In this document: piece by piece, positions 1 to 12,128 of the stretch
How the letters are laid out: each line of letters opens with the position of its first letter
Numbering within the stretch: the stretch's first letter is position 1
Assembly (NCBI GenBank): GCA_903889565.1
Contig: CAISYC010000068.1
Span: 62,001-126,000, forward strand
Source: an uncultured beta proteobacterium
Lineage (GTDB): Bacteria > Pseudomonadota > Gammaproteobacteria > Burkholderiales > SG8-41
Direction of reading: 5' to 3'
DNA: 64,000 nt
Made by a program: the position numbers and the translations under genes
Notes under the pieces: model-generated
Seen by the model: the letters and a program-made list of their open reading frames with translations, nothing else
What the model was told of the DNA's origin: nothing
The model's database searches: none

Positions 1-1
1 C

Positions 2-79
2 CGCACCGCGCCGATCTCGACCAACATGGTGCTCGCCTACATCGGGCAGCATGTGCTGGGCATGCCGCGCTCGTACTGA
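2..79 (+). CDS. C-terminal end of a protein cut by the window start (...RTAPISTNMVLAYIGQHVLGMPRSY*), function not recognised
   Basis: Open frame from base 2 to TGA at 77-79, truncated by window edge. Confidence 0.5.
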   Translation, partial: RTAPISTNMVLAYIGQHVLGMPRSY

Positions 80-318
80 TGCGGCCGCATGCCGGTCGAT
101 GATTGTGTGCGGCCGGGCGGACGGTCGGCGGCGCCGGCAATATTGCGGGTTTATTGCATGAATATGCGTTGCCTGTGCCGGGCAGGGTCGGGCACACCAG
201 CCATTGCCTCGCGTTACCGCTCATGGCAAAGTGAAGCGGGTTTTGACGTGCCGCGTTTGCGGCGTGTCAATCATGCAATTGAAATTCGGGGAGATGCGAA
301 AATGGCGGGGGACCGGCA

Positions 319-1986
319 ATGAATGCAGCCGTAAAAATAAGTCCACTGGCGGGGCAACCGGCGCCGGACGACATGCTGGTCGATGTGCCGAAGCTTGTCA
401 CCGCCTATTTTGCGGAAATCCCCGATGCGTCTGTGCGCGAACAGCAGGTCGCCTTCGGCACCTCGGGTCATCGCGGTTCTTCTTTCGAGCGTACGTTCAA
501 CGAATGGCATGTGCTGGCAATCAGCCAGGCAGTGTGCGATTACCGTGCCCGGCAGGGCATCAGCGGCCCCCTGTATCTGGGCGCCGACACGCATGCGCTG
601 TCCGCACCGGCCTGCGCCAGCGCGCTCGAGGTGCTGGCGGCCAACGGCGTCGATGTCATGCTGGCCGTCAACGATGAATACACGCCGACGCCGGCAGTGT
701 CGCACGCCATCCTCGTCTATAACCGCGGTCGCACCGAGGGTCTCGCCGACGGCATCGTCGTGACGCCTTCGCACAATCCACCCGACAGCGGCGGCTTTAA
801 GTACAACCCTCCGAACGGCGGACCGGCCGACGGCAATGTCACCGGCTGGATCGAGGCGCGCGCCAATGAATTTCTGATAAACAATCTCGCCGGCGTTAAA
901 CGTCTGACTTATGACAAGGCGTTGCGCGCGCCGACAACGCACCGTCACGATTATCTAAACACCTACGTCGCCGATCTGGCGAGCGTGCTCGACCTCGAAT
1001 TCATCTGCGCGAGCGGCATCCGCATGGGCGTCGATCCGCTGGGCGGCGCCGGCGTGCATTACTGGGCGGCCATCGCCGCGCATTACGGACTCGATCTCAC
1101 CGTGGTCAACAAGGCGGTCGATCCGACTTTCCGTTTTCTGTCGGTGGACTGGGACGGCCGTATCCGCATGGACCCGTCGTCGCCCTATGCGATGGCCGGC
1201 CTGATTGCGCTGAAAGACCGCTTCGACATCGCGTTTGCCTGCGATACCGATCATGATCGCCACGGCATCGTTACGCGCAGCGTCGGGCTCATGCCGCCGA
1301 ATCACTATCTTGCCACCGCCATTCACTATCTTTTTCAGCACCGCCCGCAATGGAGCGCAGGGGCCGCCGTCGGCAAGACCGTGGTCAGCACGCAGATGAT
1401 CGATCGCGTTGCGGCGCGACTGGGGCGCAAACTGTATGAGGTGCCCGTCGGCTTCAAATGGTATGTCGATGGTTTGTTCGGCGGCGCGTTGGGTTTTGTC
1501 GGCGAAGAAAGCGCGGGCGCGACATTTTTGCGCCGCGACGGCGCAGTGTGGACCACCGACAAGGACGGCTTGGTGCCAGCGCTGCTGGCGGGCGAAATCA
1601 CCGCCCGCCTCGGTCGCGATCCGGGCGAACTCTATCGCGATCTGACGCGCGAGTTCGGCGAGTGTTTCGCCGAACGCTGCGACGCGCCGGCGACGCCGGC
1701 GCAAAAACGCCTGCTGTCGAAGCTCTCGCCGCAGCAGGTGTCAAGCAAACAACTGGCGGGCGACGACATCACCGCGGTATTGAGTCACGCGCCGGGCAAT
1801 GGCGCGGCGATCGGCGGCCTCAAGGTGGCGACCGCCCACGGCTGGTTCGCCGCGCGGCCTTCGGGGACCGAAAACATCTACAAGATTTATGCCGAGAGTT
1901 TCCGCGGCGCCGACCATCTGCAGCGCATCGAAAGCGAGGCGCAGGCGATCGTCGATGCCGCACTGGCGACCGGCACCCAGGCCTGA
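319..1986 (+). CDS. pgm: Phosphoglucomutase, alpha-D-glucose phosphate-specific
   Basis: 555 aa; FGTSGHRGSS N-terminal motif, catalytic VVTPSHNPPDSGGFKYNPPNGGPAD, CDTDHDRHGIV metal loop, RPSGTENIYKIYAE phosphate-binding end. Confidence 0.95.
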   Translation: MNAAVKISPLAGQPAPDDMLVDVPKLVTAYFAEIPDASVREQQVAFGTSGHRGSSFERTFNEWHVLAISQAVCDYRARQGISGPLYLGADTHALSAPACASALEVLAANGVDVMLAVNDEYTPTPAVSHAILVYNRGRTEGLADGIVVTPSHNPPDSGGFKYNPPNGGPADGNVTGWIEARANEFLINNLAGVKRLTYDKALRAPTTHRHDYLNTYVADLASVLDLEFICASGIRMGVDPLGGAGVHYWAAIAAHYGLDLTVVNKAVDPTFRFLSVDWDGRIRMDPSSPYAMAGLIALKDRFDIAFACDTDHDRHGIVTRSVGLMPPNHYLATAIHYLFQHRPQWSAGAAVGKTVVSTQMIDRVAARLGRKLYEVPVGFKWYVDGLFGGALGFVGEESAGATFLRRDGAVWTTDKDGLVPALLAGEITARLGRDPGELYRDLTREFGECFAERCDAPATPAQKRLLSKLSPQQVSSKQLAGDDITAVLSHAPGNGAAIGGLKVATAHGWFAARPSGTENIYKIYAESFRGADHLQRIESEAQAIVDAALATGTQA

Positions 1987-2011
1987 GCGGCGCGCCGTCG
2001 CGGACAGCGGC

Positions 2012-2497
2012 TCAGGTCGCGCCAAAGGTCGCCGCGGCCAGATCGAACAGGTGCTGCTCGACCACCTCACGCGTGAGTTCGGCGAGCGAGTATTCGCCGA
2101 TCACGCTGGCGACGATGCCGCCGCTGGATGTCATGGTGCAGCGGTTGGAGGTGACCTTCCGCTGGTTCGGCGAGGCCTTGTAGGAATTTGACGGATTGCC
2201 GTGGGCCAGTGTCACGGCGTTCGGAAAAATCGTCAACGTAATTTTCGCGGCACTCGCGCTGTCGCCGGGATCGGCCGGCTGATCGACATCGACGGTGCAG
2301 GGGTGGCCGCGCGCAGCGAGTTCGGCGGAAAACTCCTCGAAACAGGGCCGGATGACGTCGCGCGTGGCGTCTGCATAACCGCTGAGAAATTGTTCGAGGG
2401 CAACGCGGCGGTCGTCGCGCTCGCGATTTTCCTCTTGCTGTTTGAGCGCGAAGCCGTCGAGCATGGACTTCAAGGCGGCGCGTCTGCTGGCTTCCAT
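2012..2497 (-). CDS. Conserved hypothetical protein
   Basis: 161 aa open frame in the gap between pgm and the FNR-type regulator; no family recognised. Confidence 0.55.
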   Translation of the reverse strand: MEASRRAALKSMLDGFALKQQEENRERDDRRVALEQFLSGYADATRDVIRPCFEEFSAELAARGHPCTVDVDQPADPGDSASAAKITLTIFPNAVTLAHGNPSNSYKASPNQRKVTSNRCTMTSSGGIVASVIGEYSLAELTREVVEQHLFDLAAATFGAT

Positions 2498-2864
2498 TGC
2501 ATGATTCCCGGAGAGTTATTGCGGTGAATACACCCTGCGCTCGGCGATGCCGGAACCGGTGTCGCGCAACGCGGTGATGCGCCTTGCGGCCAGTATACGT
2601 TGGATCGGTTCCCGCGGGCGTATTGCCGGCGCATGCGCCGGCAACCTTAATTTTTCAGAATCGCATTGCTGCGCATTTTCTTCCGTTCGCCACCGTACAT
2701 AACGATGAATATTTGCATCTGTGTGAATCGGAGGTTGCTACGCCGGTGGGGCAGGGCTATTGTCGGCTTTGCACATTGACCAGCAGTGACCATTGAAACG
2801 CCGAAGGGGCTTTGCAGCCCTATGGCCATCGGGCTTCGGCACCCGCGGCAAACAGGGAAATTCA

Positions 2865-3665
2865 ATGGCACAACTCGCGTTGGTAAAGCCGCCCGCCGAT
2901 GCGCCGGCGCGCGGCGAATGTTCGGATTGCGGTCTCATCACATGGTGCCTGCCGGCCATGCTTGATTCGCCGGAGGTGCATCAGCTTGAGCGCGTGATGC
3001 GGCACCGCCGCGCCATCAGCCGCAATGGCAGTTTGTTTCATGCCGGCGACGCCCTCGGTTCGCTGTATATCGTGCACAGCGGCTCGGTCAAAACCACCAT
3101 CGTCGACGACAACGGACGCGAACAGGTGACCGGCTTTTCGCTGCCCGGCGAAATTGTCGGCATCGAAGCGATCGATGGCGGCAAATATCCGTGCAACGTC
3201 ACCGCGCTGGAGGACAGCAGTTTTTGCGGCATCCATTATGCCGACCTCAACCGTCTCTGCCAGGGCTCGCCGCCATTGCAGAGTCATATCCACCGCGTGA
3301 TGAGCCGCGAGATCACCCGCGACTACGGCCTTATTTTCATGTTGGGCAGCATGGATGCCGAAGAACGCATGGCGACCTTTCTGCTCAACCTCGTGAAAAG
3401 ATGTCCGTCGTCTGCCGATGCCGGCATGCGCTTGCGCCTCACCATGAAACGGCAGGACATTGCCAGTTATCTCGGCCTGCGCGTCGAGAGTATCAGCCGC
3501 ATTCTGGCGCGGTTTTCCGCCGCCGGCGTCATCGAGGTGTGCGGTCGCGAGATCAACGTGACGAACATGCAGGCGCTCGAGCACGTCCTCGCCGATCGCG
3601 GAAAAACAGCTTCGTCATTGCCGCGAAAACCGGCAATCAGTTGGACCAGGCCCGTGATTTTCTAG
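2865..3665 (+). CDS. fnr: FNR-type Crp/Fnr transcriptional regulator
   Basis: ATG at 2865; N-terminal CSDCGLITWC cysteine cluster plus downstream GKYPCNVTALED cysteine, cNMP-binding-like fold, HTH RQDIASYLGLRVESISRILARF. Confidence 0.9.
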   Translation: MAQLALVKPPADAPARGECSDCGLITWCLPAMLDSPEVHQLERVMRHRRAISRNGSLFHAGDALGSLYIVHSGSVKTTIVDDNGREQVTGFSLPGEIVGIEAIDGGKYPCNVTALEDSSFCGIHYADLNRLCQGSPPLQSHIHRVMSREITRDYGLIFMLGSMDAEERMATFLLNLVKRCPSSADAGMRLRLTMKRQDIASYLGLRVESISRILARFSAAGVIEVCGREINVTNMQALEHVLADRGKTASSLPRKPAISWTRPVIF

Positions 3666-3798
3666 CGCGCGCCGGCGCAAAAGCCGGTATTGATCCTTTA
3701 TGGCAGAATCGGCTTCGGTTTGAAAAACACGGATGCAATGATTCTGCAATCGCAAAAATGGCGTTTGATGCCGCTGCGCGCGCCGCGGGCTTGATGTC

Positions 3799-5241
3799 GT
3801 GCGCGTTTTGTATGCCAGTACCGAGATTTATCCGGCGCTCAAGACCGGCGGCCTTGCCGATGTAAACGGCGCGCTGCCGTGCGCGCTTGCCGACGCCGGC
3901 GCCGATGTGCGTTTGCTGCTGCCGGCGTTTCCGGCGATCGCGCAAGCGGCGGGTGTGCTGCGAACGGTGATCAGCTTGCCGTCGCCGTTCGGCGGTGCCA
4001 CCGTGCGCGTGGCGCGCGGCGAACTGGCGGGCGTGCCGGCTTACCTGATCGAGGCTGGCGAGCTGTTCGCGCGTGCGGGCAATCCCTATGTCGATGAGAA
4101 CGGGCGCGACTGGCCCGATAATCATCTGCGTTTCGCCTTGCTCGGCTGGGCCGCGGCACGCTTCGCCGACGGCACCATCGATGACTGGCGCCCCGATATA
4201 GTGCATAGCCACGACTGGCACACCGGTCTGGCGCCCGCTTATCTGGCAGCGCGCGGCGGCGATAGGCCGGCCACGGTGTTTACCGTGCACAACCTCGGCT
4301 ATCAGGGCGATTTCCCGGCCGAAACCTTCCGCGATCTCGCCTTGCCGGCGAATTTCTTCTCGATTTACGGTCTCGAGTTCTACGGCAGGGTCAATTTCAT
4401 GAAGGCGGGGCTGCATTACGCCGACCGCATCACGACGGTGAGTCCCACGTATGCGGCGGAAATTCAGACGCCTGAATTCGGTTTCGGCATGGACGGCCTG
4501 CTGAGATCGCGCGCCGCCGTGCTCAGCGGCATTCTCAACGGCGTCGATCGCGACGTGTGGAATCCGGCGACAGATCCGGCGATTGCCGTGCATTACGGCG
4601 AAAAAAGCCTGCAGGGCAAGGCGCGTTGCAGGACGGCGTTGCGCAAGGCCTGCGGGCTCGCGGTGAGCGACGGCCCGCTGTTCGGCGTGGTCAGCCGGCT
4701 GACTTCGCAAAAAGGGCTCGACCTCGTGTTGGCGGCGTTGCCGGCACTGGTCGCGGCCGGCGGTCAGGTGGTGCTGCTGGGTGCCGGCGAGGCCGAACTG
4801 GAAGCGGGGTTTCTTGCCGCGGCCACGCAGTTTGCGGGCGCAGTCAGCGTGCGCATTGGCTACGACGAAGAATTTGCCCACCGTATTTTCGCGGGCAGCG
4901 ACGTGATTCTGGTGCCGTCACGTTTCGAGCCCTGCGGACTGACTCAGATGTATGCCCTGGCCTACGGCGCGCTGCCGCTGGTGCGCCGTGTCGGCGGGCT
5001 CGTAGACACCGTGGGCGACGCCGATGCGCAAAATCTTGCCGCCGGCACTGCAACCGGCTTCGTTTTTGCCGATGCCGACGTTAAAAGTCTGCAAGCTGCA
5101 CTGAATCGCGCATTTTTGCTGTGGCGCCAGCCGCGACAGTGGTCGCTGCTGCGCCGCACCGCCATGCAACAGGATTTCAGCTGGGCGCCGGCGGCGCGCA
5201 GTTATCTTGCGTTATATCGGGAATTGCGCCCTCTGGCATGA
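3799..5241 (+). CDS. glgA: Glycogen synthase (ADP-glucose type)
   Basis: 480 aa; KTGGLADV near N-terminus, VHSHDWHTGLAPAYL, SRLTSQKGLDL, PSRFEPCGLTQMYALAYG. Confidence 0.95.
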   Translation: MRVLYASTEIYPALKTGGLADVNGALPCALADAGADVRLLLPAFPAIAQAAGVLRTVISLPSPFGGATVRVARGELAGVPAYLIEAGELFARAGNPYVDENGRDWPDNHLRFALLGWAAARFADGTIDDWRPDIVHSHDWHTGLAPAYLAARGGDRPATVFTVHNLGYQGDFPAETFRDLALPANFFSIYGLEFYGRVNFMKAGLHYADRITTVSPTYAAEIQTPEFGFGMDGLLRSRAAVLSGILNGVDRDVWNPATDPAIAVHYGEKSLQGKARCRTALRKACGLAVSDGPLFGVVSRLTSQKGLDLVLAALPALVAAGGQVVLLGAGEAELEAGFLAAATQFAGAVSVRIGYDEEFAHRIFAGSDVILVPSRFEPCGLTQMYALAYGALPLVRRVGGLVDTVGDADAQNLAAGTATGFVFADADVKSLQAALNRAFLLWRQPRQWSLLRRTAMQQDFSWAPAARSYLALYRELRPLA

Positions 5242-5358
5242 TCATTGCATCGGTTTCTACCGATTAATTGCGGGCGCACGGGCGGGGCAGGGGCCCATGC
5301 CGGCGGAGCGTTACAATAACTGCGCAATGACAGCGCGCTCGCCTGAGCGGGAAAATCG

Positions 5359-7821
5359 ATGGATACCAACGTCAAACCAGCAAACGGCACGACCGCCGTA
5401 TTCGATACGGATGCGGTGACACTGCGCGAATCGATCTCGCGGCATTTAATCTACACCGTCGGCAAGGATGCGCTGGCCGCATCCAAACGCGATTGGCTGT
5501 TTGCGCTTTCAACCGCAGTGCGCGATCTCCTGATCGAGCGCTGGATGGACACGACGCGCCGCACTTACCAGCAGGATGCCAAGCGCGTTTATTACCTGTC
5601 GATGGAGTTTCTGCCCGGGCGCACGCTGTCCAACGCGCTGATCGCGCTCGGCATCCACGATGTCTGCGGCGAAGCATTGCGCGGCCTCGGCCTCGATCTC
5701 GATGAACTCGATACGCTGGAGCCCGATCCGGCGCTCGGCAACGGCGGTCTCGGACGGTTGGCCGCCTGTTTTCTCGATTCGATGGCGACGGTCGGCCTGC
5801 CCGGTTTCGGTTACGGCATCCGCTACGAATACGGCATGTTCGCCCAGCGCATCAAGGACGGCCGCCAGGTCGAATTTCCCGACCACTGGCTGGTCTCCGG
5901 CAACCCTTGGGAATTCGTGCGGCCCGAAGTCAAATACACGGTGCAGTTCGGCGGCCGCGTCGAATACCGCGACAAGAGTGCGCGCTGGCTCGACACTGAC
6001 GACGTGTTTGCGATGGCCTACGACACCATCGTGCCTGGCTGCGACAACCGCGTGGTCAACACGCTGCGGCTGTGGTCGGCGACCTCGACCGAGGCGCTCG
6101 ATCTGTCGCATTTCAACCAGGGCAACTACACCGCCGCGATCGAGCGCAAAAACGATTCGGAAAACGTGTCGCGCGTGCTCTATCCGGACGACAGCACCGA
6201 ACGCGGCCGCGAATTGCGCCTCAAGCAGGAATATTTTTTCGTCAGTGCCTCGCTGCAGGATCTGCTGCGGCGCTATTTCAAGGTGCATGCCGGGGTCGAG
6301 CTGCTGGCGCAGAAAGTTTCCATCCACCTGAACGACACCCATCCGGCGATCGCGGTGCCGGAAATGATGCGGCTCCTGATCGATGTGCATCATATTTCAT
6401 GGAGTCTGGCGTGGCGCCTTTGCACCAAGATTTTTTCGTACACCAATCACACGCTGATGCCGGAGGCGCTGGAAACCTGGCCGGTGGCCATGCTCGAGCG
6501 TGTGCTGCCGCGGCACATGAAGATCATTTACGACATCAACGAAATGTTTCTCGATCGCGTGCGTCTGTCGAATCCGGACGAGCCGGATCTGATCGGCCGC
6601 GTGTCGCTGATCGACGAACGCAACGGCCGCCGCGTGCGCATGGCCTACCTGTCGGTGGTCGCCAGTCATCAGGTCAACGGCGTCTCCAAACTGCATTCGC
6701 AATTGTTGCAGGACACGATATTTGCCGATTTCCACCGCCTGTTCCCCGGCCGCTTCACCAATTGCACCAACGGCATCACGCCGCGGCGCTGGCTCGCGCT
6801 GGCCAATCCCGGCCTGTCGGCACTGATCGACCGCCATGTCAAAGGCACGTGGCGCACCGATCTCGAGTTGCTCGGACAGATCAACGCGCTCGCCGCCAAT
6901 CCCGAATTCATCGCCGAATTCCAGGCAGTCAAAATCGGCAACAAGCACAAGCTGGCGAAATACATTCAGCGCGTCACCGGCATCGTGGTCAGCCCGGATT
7001 CGCTGTTCGATGTGCAGATCAAGCGCTTTCACGAATACAAGCGCCAGTTGCTCAACGTGCTGCACGTGATCACGCGTTATCACCGTATCCTCGCCGAGCC
7101 GCAGCGCAACTGGGTGCCACGCACGGTGATTTTCGCCGGCAAGTCGGCATCGGCCTATTTCATGGCCAAGCTCATCATCAAGCTGATCAACGATGTCGCT
7201 GCCGTGATCAATGCCGATCCGCGGGTCGGCGGCCGTTTGAAAGTGGCGTTCGTGCCGAACTACGGCGTGTCGGTGGCAAGCATGATCATCCCGGCGGCCG
7301 ATTTGTCGGAACAGATTTCGACCGCCGGCACCGAAGCCTCGGGCACCGGCAACATGAAGCTGGCGTTGAACGGCGCGCTGACCATCGGCACCGAAGACGG
7401 CGCCAACATCGAGATCCGCGATGCGGTCGGCGCCGAGAATGCATTCATCTTCGGCTTGTTGACCGAAGAGGTCAGGCAGCTGCGCGCGAGCGGATACCGG
7501 CCGCGCGAATACTATGAGGCCAATGCGGAATTGAAACAGGTCATCGATGCCATCGGCAGCGGCGTGTTTTCACCGGGAGAAACCGACCGCTTTCTGCCGA
7601 TCGTGCAATCGCTGCTCGATCACGGCGATCATTATTTCCTGCTCGCCGATTACGCGCATTACGTGGCCGCGCAGGAACGCGTCGATGCGCTGTATGCCGA
7701 CGCCGATGCGTGGACGGCCACGGCGATCCGCAACGTTGCCGCGATGGGCCCGTTCTCGAGCGACCGCACCATCCGCGAATACGCGGACAAAATCTGGGGT
7801 GTGCGATCGCTCGACCTGTGA
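5359..7821 (+). CDS. glgP: Glycogen/alpha-glucan phosphorylase
   Basis: 820 aa; [18 protein letters not shown]-site [28 protein letters not shown]. Confidence 0.97.
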   Translation: MDTNVKPANGTTAVFDTDAVTLRESISRHLIYTVGKDALAASKRDWLFALSTAVRDLLIERWMDTTRRTYQQDAKRVYYLSMEFLPGRTLSNALIALGIHDVCGEALRGLGLDLDELDTLEPDPALGNGGLGRLAACFLDSMATVGLPGFGYGIRYEYGMFAQRIKDGRQVEFPDHWLVSGNPWEFVRPEVKYTVQFGGRVEYRDKSARWLDTDDVFAMAYDTIVPGCDNRVVNTLRLWSATSTEALDLSHFNQGNYTAAIERKNDSENVSRVLYPDDSTERGRELRLKQEYFFVSASLQDLLRRYFKVHAGVELLAQKVSIHLNDTHPAIAVPEMMRLLIDVHHISWSLAWRLCTKIFSYTNHTLMPEALETWPVAMLERVLPRHMKIIYDINEMFLDRVRLSNPDEPDLIGRVSLIDERNGRRVRMAYLSVVASHQVNGVSKLHSQLLQDTIFADFHRLFPGRFTNCTNGITPRRWLALANPGLSALIDRHVKGTWRTDLELLGQINALAANPEFIAEFQAVKIGNKHKLAKYIQRVTGIVVSPDSLFDVQIKRFHEYKRQLLNVLHVITRYHRILAEPQRNWVPRTVIFAGKSASAYFMAKLIIKLINDVAAVINADPRVGGRLKVAFVPNYGVSVASMIIPAADLSEQISTAGTEASGTGNMKLALNGALTIGTEDGANIEIRDAVGAENAFIFGLLTEEVRQLRASGYRPREYYEANAELKQVIDAIGSGVFSPGETDRFLPIVQSLLDHGDHYFLLADYAHYVAAQERVDALYADADAWTATAIRNVAAMGPFSSDRTIREYADKIWGVRSLDL

Positions 7822-7834
7822 GCGTTTGCGCTGC

Positions 7835-10003
7835 ATGCTGAGCCGCGACGATATCGACGCGCTGGCGGCGGCGCGGCACGGTGACCCCTTCGCCGTGCTC
7901 GGCATGCATGAACTCGATGGCGGCATGTGGGTGCGCACCATCCAGCCCGGCGCTGCACAGGTCGAGGTGATCGATGCCGCCAACGGCCGCACCGTGGCGA
8001 ATCTGGGAATTGCGCATGCGGACGGCGTTTTCGACGGCCGTGTGCCGCGCCGGCGCAAACGCTTCAACTACCGTTTGCGCGTGACGCATGGCGTAGTCGC
8101 GCGCGAGATCGAAGACCCCTATCGTTTTCCGCCGGTGCTCGGCGACACTGACCTGTGGTTGCTGGCCGAGGGCCGGCATCAACGGCTGTATGAAAAACTC
8201 GGCGTACATGCCGCAGTGATAGACGACGTTGCCGGATATTCGTTCGCGGTGTGGGCGCCCAATGCGAGCCGTGTCGCGATCGTCGGCGAGTTCAATCAAT
8301 GGGATGGCCGCCGCCATCCGCTACGTTTGCGGCGCGAGTGCGGCGTGTGGGAGATTTTTCTGCCGGGTCTTGGTGCGGGCGCCTGCTACAAATATGAAAT
8401 CAAGGCGGCCGACGGCAGTCTGCTGCCGCTGAAGGCCGATCCCTTTGCCTTCGCCACCGAATTGCGGCCGGCGACCGCGTCGATCGTCGCTGATGCACCG
8501 GCACCGAAGAATCCGCCTGCCCTGCCTTCATCCGCACGCAACCGGCCGGTGAGCATTTACGAAGTGCATTCGGCGTCATGGCAGCGCGGCGACAACGGCC
8601 GCGTCTTGAGCTGGGGTGAACTTGCCGACCGCCTGTTGCCCTATGTGCAGGAACTGGGTTTTACCCATGTCGAGTTCATGCCGGTGATGGAGCATCCATT
8701 CGACGGTTCCTGGGGTTACCAGACCACCGGGCTGTATGCGCCGACCGCGCGGCACGGCGCGCCTGCCGAGTTCGCGGCGCTGGTGCGGCGCTTTCATGCC
8801 GCCGGCATCGGTGTGCTGCTCGACTGGGTGCCGGGCCATTTTCCGGCCGATGCGCATGCGCTGGCGCGCTTCGACGGCTCATGCCTGTACGAACACGCCG
8901 ATCCGCGCCAGGGTCTGCACCCCGACTGGAACACGCTGATCTACAACTACAGCCGCCACGAGGTGCGCAATTTTCTGTCGGCCAACGCGTTGTTCTGGCT
9001 CGAGCGCTATGGTGTGGCCGGATTGCGCGTCGATGCGGTGGCGTCGATGCTCTATCTCGATTACAGCCGCCAGGCCGGCGAATGGATTCCGAACGCCTTC
9101 GGCGGGCGCGAAAATCTCGATGCCGTCGGCTTCATCCGCGAAACCAACGAACTCGTCGGCCGCGGCCATGCCGATGCGGTGATGGTGGCCGAGGAATCGA
9201 CGGCATGGCCGGCGGTGTCGCGGCCGGTGTATGACGGCGGCCTTGGATTTCATTACAAGTGGAACATGGGCTGGATGCACGACACGCTGCATTACATGCA
9301 GCGCGATCCGGTGCACCGGCCGTACCACCACGATGATCTGACCTTCGGCCTCATTTACGCCTTCAACGAAAATTTCATACTGCCGCTGTCGCACGACGAA
9401 GTGGTGCACGGCAAAGGATCGCTGCTGTCGAAAATGCCCGGCGACCGCTGGCAGAAGTTCGCCAATCTGCGGCTCTACTACGGCTTCATGTGGGCGCATC
9501 CGGGCAAGAAGCTGCTGTTCATGGGCGGCGAACTTGCGCAGCAGGCCGAATGGCATCACGACGGCGAACTCGACTGGGGAGCCTTGAACAACGAACACCA
9601 CCGCGGCGTGCAGCGCGTGGTCGCCGATTTGAACCGCGTCTATTGCAACACGCCGGCGCTGCACGAATGCGACTGCGAGGCGCAGGGCTTCGAGTGGATT
9701 GACTTCGCCGACCGCGACCAGAGCGTGGTGGTGTTCCTGCGCCGCGGCTTCGGCGACGACGCGCTGGTCATCGTCGCCTGCAACTTCACGCCGGTGCCGC
9801 GCAACGCCTATCGCATCGGCGTGCCGCGCGGCGGGTATTATGAGGAAGTCATCAATACCGATTCGGCGTGGTATGGCGGCTCGAATCTCGGCAACGGCGT
9901 GGGCCTCAATGCGGTTGCCGCCCCCTGCCATGGCCGCGAGTATTCGCTGTCGGTGACCTTGCCGCCGCTGGCCTGCGTGATGTTTGCATGGCGCCCGGCG
10001 TAA
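7835..10003 (+). CDS. glgB: 1,4-alpha-glucan branching enzyme
   Basis: ATG at 7835 just after glgP stop; [48 protein letters not shown]. Confidence 0.96.
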   Translation: MLSRDDIDALAAARHGDPFAVLGMHELDGGMWVRTIQPGAAQVEVIDAANGRTVANLGIAHADGVFDGRVPRRRKRFNYRLRVTHGVVAREIEDPYRFPPVLGDTDLWLLAEGRHQRLYEKLGVHAAVIDDVAGYSFAVWAPNASRVAIVGEFNQWDGRRHPLRLRRECGVWEIFLPGLGAGACYKYEIKAADGSLLPLKADPFAFATELRPATASIVADAPAPKNPPALPSSARNRPVSIYEVHSASWQRGDNGRVLSWGELADRLLPYVQELGFTHVEFMPVMEHPFDGSWGYQTTGLYAPTARHGAPAEFAALVRRFHAAGIGVLLDWVPGHFPADAHALARFDGSCLYEHADPRQGLHPDWNTLIYNYSRHEVRNFLSANALFWLERYGVAGLRVDAVASMLYLDYSRQAGEWIPNAFGGRENLDAVGFIRETNELVGRGHADAVMVAEESTAWPAVSRPVYDGGLGFHYKWNMGWMHDTLHYMQRDPVHRPYHHDDLTFGLIYAFNENFILPLSHDEVVHGKGSLLSKMPGDRWQKFANLRLYYGFMWAHPGKKLLFMGGELAQQAEWHHDGELDWGALNNEHHRGVQRVVADLNRVYCNTPALHECDCEAQGFEWIDFADRDQSVVVFLRRGFGDDALVIVACNFTPVPRNAYRIGVPRGGYYEEVINTDSAWYGGSNLGNGVGLNAVAAPCHGREYSLSVTLPPLACVMFAWRPA

Positions 10004-10031
10004 TTGGCGTTTTTGGAATGAATGCACGCGT

Positions 10032-12128
10032 ATGAGAAAACAGACCGAGTTCGAGCATATCGCCAAGGCGCGGCTGGAAACGGGGCGGCCTTATCCGCTG
10101 GGCGCGAGCTGGGATGGCGGCGGCGTCAATTTCGCGCTGTTCTCGGCCAATGCGACCCAGGTCGAGTTGTGCCTGTTCGACGCCGACGCCGCGCGCGAGA
10201 CCGCGCGCGTGATGCTGCCGGCCTGCACCGATCAGGTCTGGCACGGCTATCTGCCGGATGCGCGGCCCGGACTCGTCTACGGCTACCGCGTTCACGGCCC
10301 CTATGAACCTGCGCAGGGCCACCGTTTCAATCCGAACAAGCTGCTGATCGATCCTTACGCGCGCGCATTCGCCGGCAATTTCCGCTGGTCGGATGCGCAT
10401 TACGGTTACCGCGTCGGCCACGTCAACGGCGATCTTTCGTTCGACAGCCGCGACAACGCATGGGCGATGTTCAAATGCCGCGTGGTCGATCCGGCGTATT
10501 CATGGCACGACGACCGCGCGCCGCGCACGCCGTGGACCGACACGGTGCTCTACGAAGCCCACGTCAAGGGCTACTCGATGATGAACCCGGCGGTGCCGGC
10601 GGAACTGCGCGGCACTTATGCCGGGCTCGCGCATCCGGCCTCGATCAAGCATTTGCAGCGGCTCGGCGTCACCGCGGTGGAATTGCTGCCGGTGCATGAA
10701 ATGATCGACGAGCGCCGTCTGGTGCAGGGTGAACTCGTCAACTACTGGGGCTACAACTCGATCGGCTTTTTTGCGCCCGCAGCGCGTTACGCCGGCGGCG
10801 CCGATCCGCTGGTCGAATTCCGCACCATGGTGCGCCGCCTGCATGCCGCCGGCATCGAAGTCATCCTCGATGTTGTTTACAACCATACGGGCGAAGCCGA
10901 GGAGACCGGACCGACGCTGGCGTTCCGCGGCGTCGATAACGCCAGCTATTACCGCCTGCGCGACGGCCGCCGTCACGACGATGTCACCGGATGCGGCAAT
11001 ACGCTGAATGTCGCGCATCCGCGCGTGCTGCAACTGGTGATGGATTCGCTGCGCTGGTGGGTGAGCGAATTGCACGTCGACGGCTTTCGCTTTGATCTCG
11101 CCACTGCGCTCACGCGCGAGCGCGGCGGCTTCGATCCCGGTTGCGCATTTCTCGCCACGCTGCGCCAGGACCCGGTGCTCGCCGGCGTCAAACTGATCGC
11201 CGAGCCGTGGGACATTGCAACCTGCGAGACCGGCCGTTTTCCGCCGGGCATCAGCGAATGGAACGACCGCTTTCGCGATGCCACGCGCGGTTTCTGGCTG
11301 CACGGCTCGGTCAGTTGCGGTGAATTCGCCTCGCGTGTCGCCGGCTCCAGCGATTTGTTTCGTCACAGCGGGCGCACGCCGCAGGCGAGTATTAACTTCA
11401 TCACCGCGCACGACGGCTTTACGCTGGCCGATGTCGTTGCTTACGAGCGCAAACACAACGAGGCCAACGGGCAGGCCAACGCCGACGGCAACAACGACAA
11501 TCGCAGCAATAACTGCGGTGTCGAGGGTGTTACCAAAGACCCATCCGTACTTGAATTACGCGGCCGCCTCCAACGCGCCTTGATGGCGACCTTGTTGCTG
11601 GCGCAGGGCGTGCCGATGCTGGTCGCCGGCGACGAACTCGGCCGCACCCAGGATGGCAACAACAATGCCTATTGTCAGGACAATCCGACCTCGTGGATCG
11701 ACTGGGACGGCACCGACCGGGGGCTCCACGCGTTTGTCGAGCGGCTGGTTGGCTTGCGCCGCAGACATCCGGCGCTGCGGCGCCTGACCTGGTTCGACGG
11801 TTCGCCGACGACGCTTGGCGAGCGCGATATCGCGTGGTTGTGGCGCGACGGCAGCGAGATCACGCGCGAGCAGTGGGAGAACCGCGCCAACCGCTGTTTC
11901 GGTTTTCGCATCGGCCGCGAAGACGCCGCCGAGGCCGCGGTGCTGGTGCTGGTCAATGCCGGCACTGCGGCGGTTGATTTCACGCTGCCGTCCGCGCCGG
12001 GTGAAGGCTGGCGGCTGCAGCTGGATACGACGGCGCCGTCGGTCAGTGGGGGGAAAGATAGCCAAGCTTTCATCGCGGTGCCTGCGCGCGGACTGCTGGT
12101 GCTGACTTCCGCGCCGGTGCCCGCATGA
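10032..12128 (+). CDS. glgX: Glycogen debranching enzyme (isoamylase type)
   Basis: ATG at 10032; YEAHVKGYSMMNP, DVVYNHTGE, DGFRFDLATALTRE, FITAHDGFTLADVVAYERKHNEANG. Confidence 0.96.
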   Translation: MRKQTEFEHIAKARLETGRPYPLGASWDGGGVNFALFSANATQVELCLFDADAARETARVMLPACTDQVWHGYLPDARPGLVYGYRVHGPYEPAQGHRFNPNKLLIDPYARAFAGNFRWSDAHYGYRVGHVNGDLSFDSRDNAWAMFKCRVVDPAYSWHDDRAPRTPWTDTVLYEAHVKGYSMMNPAVPAELRGTYAGLAHPASIKHLQRLGVTAVELLPVHEMIDERRLVQGELVNYWGYNSIGFFAPAARYAGGADPLVEFRTMVRRLHAAGIEVILDVVYNHTGEAEETGPTLAFRGVDNASYYRLRDGRRHDDVTGCGNTLNVAHPRVLQLVMDSLRWWVSELHVDGFRFDLATALTRERGGFDPGCAFLATLRQDPVLAGVKLIAEPWDIATCETGRFPPGISEWNDRFRDATRGFWLHGSVSCGEFASRVAGSSDLFRHSGRTPQASINFITAHDGFTLADVVAYERKHNEANGQANADGNNDNRSNNCGVEGVTKDPSVLELRGRLQRALMATLLLAQGVPMLVAGDELGRTQDGNNNAYCQDNPTSWIDWDGTDRGLHAFVERLVGLRRRHPALRRLTWFDGSPTTLGERDIAWLWRDGSEITREQWENRANRCFGFRIGREDAAEAAVLVLVNAGTAAVDFTLPSAPGEGWRLQLDTTAPSVSGGKDSQAFIAVPARGLLVLTSAPVPA

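Noticed and set aside
6072-7517. 481-aa plus-strand ORF overlapping glgP
   Set aside because: Out-of-frame shadow of glycogen phosphorylase with Arg-rich low-quality sequence.
8879-10066. Long minus-strand ORF (395 aa) opposite glgB
   Set aside because: Antisense to a clear glgB; composition is the His/Arg/Ala-rich pattern of a shadow frame in GC-rich DNA.
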